A stretch of DNA of 8,024 nt from Ectopseudomonas composti (GTDB lineage Bacteria > Pseudomonadota > Gammaproteobacteria > Pseudomonadales > Pseudomonadaceae). The notes under the pieces were generated by a model. It saw nothing but the letters and a program-made list of their open reading frames with translations. It was not told where the DNA came from and did not search any database. The translations under genes were made by a program, and so were the position numbers. Each line of letters opens with the position of its first letter. Positions within the stretch are counted from its first letter, which is position 1. The stretch lies in NCBI GenBank assembly GCA_946886245.1, contig CAMPIF010000180.1, forward strand, positions 1 through 8,024. The letters run 5' to 3'. This document shows positions 5,504-8,024 of this stretch, in pieces.

Positions 5504-6264
5504 CGGATGCCGAGCACCCAGGGTTCATGGCGACGACCGAAGGCGACTTCGATCTGTGCCTTGAACCCTGTTTGTTCGTAGCTACGCTCCCAGCCACTCG
5601 CCAGCTCGCGATAGGCATGGGGAACGCTCAGGCGGTCGTTCTGCAGGCGAATGGTCGCGCCATAACCGGCCTCGGCACCCTGGCGATAGGGCTCGATACG
5701 TCCGGCCAGTAATACCTGGCGCTGCCGATCCGGCCAGCGCTGGCGCAGCACCTGCGCATCCACTCCCGCATCCACCAGCATCAGACGACTGGCCTGCTGC
5801 TCGACGAACTGCAGGCGGCGCTGGCGATCATCGCGCTCCTGCCGCAACACCTCACTCTCGGGTTTGGCCTGCAACTCATGCTCAGCAGCGACCAATGCCT
5901 GACGAGCCTGCTCCACCTGACTGCGGTAAAGCGCCCCATCCAGCTCCAGCACCAGCCAGACTTCGCGTGCCGGCTGCCGATTCAAGGCGTACTCATCGCT
6001 GGCAGAGAACCCCAGCTCGCGCAGCTTGGCCTCATCCAGCCAGGGCAACTGCCAGCCATCACCGGGGCGCTGCCAGCTCAGTTGCAGACGCAGCACGCCA
6101 TCGTCCTCATCGCGCAACCAGCCACCGTAGACGCGTTGTAGCTCGCGCTCGCTGAGCAGCAACTGCGCCTCGGGCTCACCGCTGCGGTTGTACCAGACGC
6201 CACCCAGGGCAACAGCATTGCTCAACAGCACCACGCCGAGAGCAAGCCACGCTGACCGCTTCAT
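5497..6264 (-). CDS. DUF4824-like membrane-anchored protein of unknown function
   Basis: A 255-residue protein that I place in the DUF4824 family by recall of its N-terminal pattern (...LSNAVALGGVWYNRSGEPEAQLLLSERELQ). One membrane segment lies at residues 5-23. The rest is probably periplasmic, with a charged, coiled-coil-like helix at about 113-162 and a more beta-like C-terminal part. The N-terminus could alternatively be an uncleaved signal. I start at 6264, not the ATG at 6375. That site shares ATGA with the stop of the upstream gene and has GGAGG 6 nt before it, and the longer form would run far into the neighbouring coding region. The overlap implies translational coupling and a shared complex or pathway with the DUF2157-type protein. 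Function unknown. Its stop codon overlaps the convergent glycine-zipper gene. Confidence 0.85.
   Translation of the reverse strand: MKRSAWLALGVVLLSNAVALGGVWYNRSGEPEAQLLLSERELQRVYGGWLRDEDDGVLRLQLSWQRPGDGWQLPWLDEAKLRELGFSASDEYALNRQPAREVWLVLELDGALYRSQVEQARQALVAAEHELQAKPESEVLRQERDDRQRRLQFVEQQASRLMLVDAGVDAQVLRQRWPDRQRQVLLAGRIEPYRQGAEAGYGATIRLQNDRLSVPHAYRELASGWERSYEQTGFKAQIEVAFGRRHEPWVLGIRQ
5519..5570 (+). terminator. Candidate nested-hairpin terminator for the glycine-zipper gene
   Basis: CAGGGTTCA (5519-5527) and TGAACCCTG (5562-5570) are perfect 9-bp inverted arms 34 nt apart. Inside lies a second perfect hairpin, CGAAG (5538-5542) with CTTCG (5547-5551), around a GCGA tetraloop. Reading rightward, the outer arm is followed by TTTGTT. 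It starts 15 nt after the glycine-zipper stop and lies within the coding sequence of the convergent gene. The long inner loop makes it weaker than a classical intrinsic terminator. Confidence 0.4.
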
Positions 6265-7325
6265 TGCGCACCTCCCGGCTCGCTGCGCCGCCAGCGCTGC
6301 AACACCACCAGCAGCAGCACGGCGATCAGCCCGAGCAGGAGGAAGAACAGGTAGCGCGGCAGCAACTGCCACCACCAGTCGAACAGCTTGGCGAAAAGCA
6401 TGATCAACGCGAAGACCAGACCGGTGTTGACCACCTCACCCCAGCCACGGCGAATGCCCAACCACACCGTCAACCCGGCGAGGACGAAGCCGAGCGTCTG
6501 GTAGAACGCCTCGATCCAGCCCGTCGGCCAATCAAGGTAGCTGCCGCCGCCCCAGTAGGAGAGCACCAGCACCGGGCCGAGCAGGTAGAGCAGCCCGACC
6601 GCTCGGTAGCAGGCGGCGAAACCCGCATAGTGCCGCTGATCGAACCATTGCGGCACCAGCAGCAGCGCCGCCAGTGGCATGAACAACTCCGGTCGCTCGC
6701 CCAGCGACCACCAGTGCCAACCCGCCCAATCACCCAGACGAGCCGCAACGAACAGACCAAAACACAGCAGCGCCACCACCAGCAGCAGCCGCTGGCGGCA
6801 CTGGTAGGCCAGTAACAGCGCCAGCGCCGCCCAGGGCAAAAGGGCCTTGTCCGACGGGGTGATATTGAAGATCTGCCCGAGCATCGACAGGTTCAGCACG
6901 AAGCAGGCGAACGCCAGCACGGCGGCCAGCTTGGCGTAGTAGCCCGAGGTATCGCGGGCTTGCAGCCAGAAGCACAGCAGCAGACTGCCGAGACTGCTGC
7001 CGAGGAGGATGGCGACCTGCGCAGCAGCATCGAACAGCCCCCAGAACTGGTAGAACAGGAAGAACAGCCCGGCCGCCAGGGCCAGCGCGCCGAACAGCGA
7101 GGCCAGGCGCATGCCCAGCGACAGCTGGCGCGCGCGGGCATCGGCGTCGATATCCAGGGTCTGACGAAAATGCGCCAGCAACTGGCGATGATGGCTGGCG
7201 ACGGCCTGTTCCTGCACCTCGCTCAGTTGCAACACCTGCTCCTGGCGCAGCTCGGCCAGCTCCTCGCGGAAGGCGGCAATGCGCATGGCGCGCTGCTGCG
7301 CCTGCTCACGCTCAAGATCGGACAT
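6261..7325 (-). CDS. DUF2157-type polytopic membrane protein
   Basis: A 354-residue protein. It has a charged, helical cytoplasmic N-terminus of about 70 residues (EREQAQQRAMRIAAFREELAELRQEQ region). About ten hydrophobic segments follow, at roughly 75-96, 102-121, 131-150, 160-176, 178-195, 213-226, 241-257, 277-291, 297-315 and 323-342, then a short basic tail. The layout and the N-terminal segments resemble DUF2157 family membrane proteins, whose function is unknown. I choose the ATG at 7325 because AGGGAG stands 5 nt before it; a longer frame to 7409 adds a non-conserved Arg-rich leader in the intergenic region. Its stop overlaps the next gene's start (ATGA). The thioesterase gene lies 114 bp upstream on the same strand with no evident terminator between, so cotranscription is possible. 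Confidence 0.85.
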   Translation of the reverse strand: MSDLEREQAQQRAMRIAAFREELAELRQEQVLQLSEVQEQAVASHHRQLLAHFRQTLDIDADARARQLSLGMRLASLFGALALAAGLFFLFYQFWGLFDAAAQVAILLGSSLGSLLLCFWLQARDTSGYYAKLAAVLAFACFVLNLSMLGQIFNITPSDKALLPWAALALLLAYQCRQRLLLVVALLCFGLFVAARLGDWAGWHWWSLGERPELFMPLAALLLVPQWFDQRHYAGFAACYRAVGLLYLLGPVLVLSYWGGGSYLDWPTGWIEAFYQTLGFVLAGLTVWLGIRRGWGEVVNTGLVFALIMLFAKLFDWWWQLLPRYLFFLLLGLIAVLLLVVLQRWRRSEPGGAQ

Positions 7326-7439
7326 GGGCACTCCCTGGCGGATAATTGCCCACAGCCTAGCAGGCCGGGGCAGCAGCTGCGCACGGCGCGCCCTACCCAG
7401 TGACCACACCCAAAGTGGCGTGCGCTGTGTGCGGCGCGT

Positions 7440-7874
7440 TCAGTCCACCCGCAATGCCGCCATCGCCGCGCGCAAGGTTTCGGGTATCGCGACGGGACGA
7501 TTGCTCGCACGGTCGACGAATACATGGACGAAACGCCCGGCGGCGCAGGCCTGCTCCTCACCGGTCTTGAAGATCGCCAGCTCGTACTGCACCGAACTGT
7601 TGCCCAGCTTGCCGACGCGCAGCCCCACTTCGATGGCATCAGGGAAAGCGATGGAGGCGAAGTAGTCGCAGCTGGAGCTGACCACGAAGCCGACCACCGC
7701 GCCGTCGTGGATGTCCAGACCGCCCTCGGCGATCAGGTAGGCGTTCACCGCGCTGTCGAAGTAGCTGTAGTAGGTCACGTTGTTGACGTGGCCGTAGAGG
7801 TCGTTGTCGTGCCAGCGCGTGGTGATCGGCTGGAAGTGGCGGTAGTCGCCGCGCAGGTGCTGGGGTTGGCTCAT
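7440..7874 (-). CDS. Acyl-CoA thioesterase, 4HBT/YbgC-FadM hotdog family
   Basis: A 144-residue single hotdog-domain protein of typical length for the family. The key motif is [15 protein letters not shown] (residues 18-32). Asp25 aligns with the catalytic Asp of 4-hydroxybenzoyl-CoA thioesterase and YbgC, and GHVNN followed by YYSYF starts the central helix. Later [19 protein letters not shown] and [12 protein letters not shown] match the hotdog beta strands. Members hydrolyse acyl-CoA thioesters in the cytoplasm, usually as tetramers; chain-length preference cannot be told from sequence. The ATG at 7874 has AGGA 6 nt upstream (7881-7884 on the plus strand). The gene is first in a leftward direction, followed after 114 bp by the DUF2157-type gene. 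The DNA upstream is repeat and possibly poor-quality sequence, so no promoter can be assigned. Confidence 0.93.
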   Translation of the reverse strand: MSQPQHLRGDYRHFQPITTRWHDNDLYGHVNNVTYYSYFDSAVNAYLIAEGGLDIHDGAVVGFVVSSSCDYFASIAFPDAIEVGLRVGKLGNSSVQYELAIFKTGEEQACAAGRFVHVFVDRASNRPVAIPETLRAAMAALRVD

Positions 7875-7892
7875 CTAGGGTCCTTGGGGTGG

Positions 7893-7922
7893 AATCGCGG
7901 CTAAAGCCCCTCCCACAAAAAG
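7893..7922. repeat. Pseudomonas REP-like intergenic repeat, one half
   Basis: The stretch AATCGCGGCTAAAGCCCCTC continuing into CCACAAAAAG strongly resembles the dispersed Pseudomonas repeat that reads GCGGCTAAAGCCGCTCCTAC with an A run after it (recall, not searched). GGCTAAAGCC is itself a small dyad. GCCCCTCC (7906-7913) has an exact inverted match GGAGGGGC at 7983-7990, so a second, inverted and poorly preserved copy may lie at about 7980-8010, the usual paired arrangement of such elements. Confidence 0.55.
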
Positions 7923-7932
7923 CGTGGCGGGC

Positions 7933-7978
7933 GGGGGGGGGGGGTTGGGGCGCCCCCAAAAAAAAATAAACCGGTTTA
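7933..7978. other. Homopolymer-rich, possibly unreliable sequence near the window end
   Basis: A run of 12 G (7933-7944), TTGGGG, five C then nine A (7953-7966), and the perfect 12-bp palindrome TAAACCGGTTTA (7967-7978) stand in a row inside GC-rich DNA that has nothing similar elsewhere. They separate two putative inverted REP-like halves. No gene is seen in 7875-8024. Either this is a genuine spacer or low-quality sequence at a contig edge that broke in a repeat. Confidence 0.5.
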
Positions 7979-8024
7979 AATTGGAGGGGCTGCGGCGCGC
8001 CCCGACCGCCCGGCTGGTTTACCC

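Noticed and set aside
6265..6375. Upstream extension of the DUF4824-like protein to an ATG at 6375
   Set aside because: It adds an Ala/Arg-rich stretch encoded inside the DUF2157-type gene and moves the membrane segment away from the N-terminus; the ATGA start at 6264 has a strong ribosome site.
7326..7439. Promoter or terminator between the thioesterase and DUF2157-type genes
   Set aside because: I saw only short dyads (GCGCACG 7379-7385 with CGTGCGC 7419-7425; CCAC/GTGG inside) with no T tract, and an AATTAT on the minus strand too close to the ribosome site to be a -10.

Overview
The window is GC-rich bacterial DNA that reads as Pseudomonas, probably the mendocina/alcaligenes/stutzeri side of the genus. 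This is inferred from protein similarity, codon use, Pseudomonas-type palindromic repeats between genes, and a gene order (HAD nucleotidase, LysM, LysR, FdhD, FdhF-like, small Gly-rich protein, two membrane proteins of unknown function, thioesterase) that I recall as ordinary chromosomal synteny in this genus. I could not check the species. I see no phage, transposase, CRISPR or RNA gene.

Layout. Positions 1-203 hold the 3' end of a HAD-family GMP/IMP nucleotidase (yrfG type). It converges on a BON-LysM protein gene (280-714, minus), and an 84-bp mosaic palindromic repeat fills the gap and contributes the stop codons of both genes. A 119-bp divergent region with an 11-bp direct repeat and a hairpin separates lysM from a LysR-type regulator (834-1721). 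Downstream, on the same strand, is a translationally coupled pair: fdhD (1819-2634) and an FdhF/YdeP-family molybdopterin oxidoreductase (2631-4970). A small dyad with a T-N11-A core lies just before fdhD. After a perfect 13-bp hairpin comes a secreted or membrane-associated glycine-zipper protein with a His/Lys/Arg-rich tail (5057-5503).

Its 3' end overlaps by 7 bp the end of a leftward gene pair. The second gene of that pair (5497-6264, DUF4824-like) is coupled by an ATGA overlap to the first, a roughly ten-TM DUF2157-type membrane protein (6261-7325). A hotdog-fold acyl-CoA thioesterase (7440-7874, minus) lies upstream; the 114-bp gap between it and the DUF2157 gene shows no convincing promoter or terminator. 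The last ~130 bp (7893-8024) hold a Pseudomonas REP-like sequence followed by homopolymer runs that look like an assembly edge.

How the genes fit together. The clearest functional unit is the LysR regulator with fdhD and the oxidoreductase: FdhD sulfurates the molybdenum cofactor that the oxidoreductase needs, and the regulator probably controls them. The substrate is unknown and no electron-transfer subunit is encoded nearby. The DUF2157/DUF4824 pair looks like a membrane complex of unknown role. The other genes are single housekeeping or envelope genes. I found no strong evidence of a wholly new system; the points most worth following are small regulatory and structural ones.
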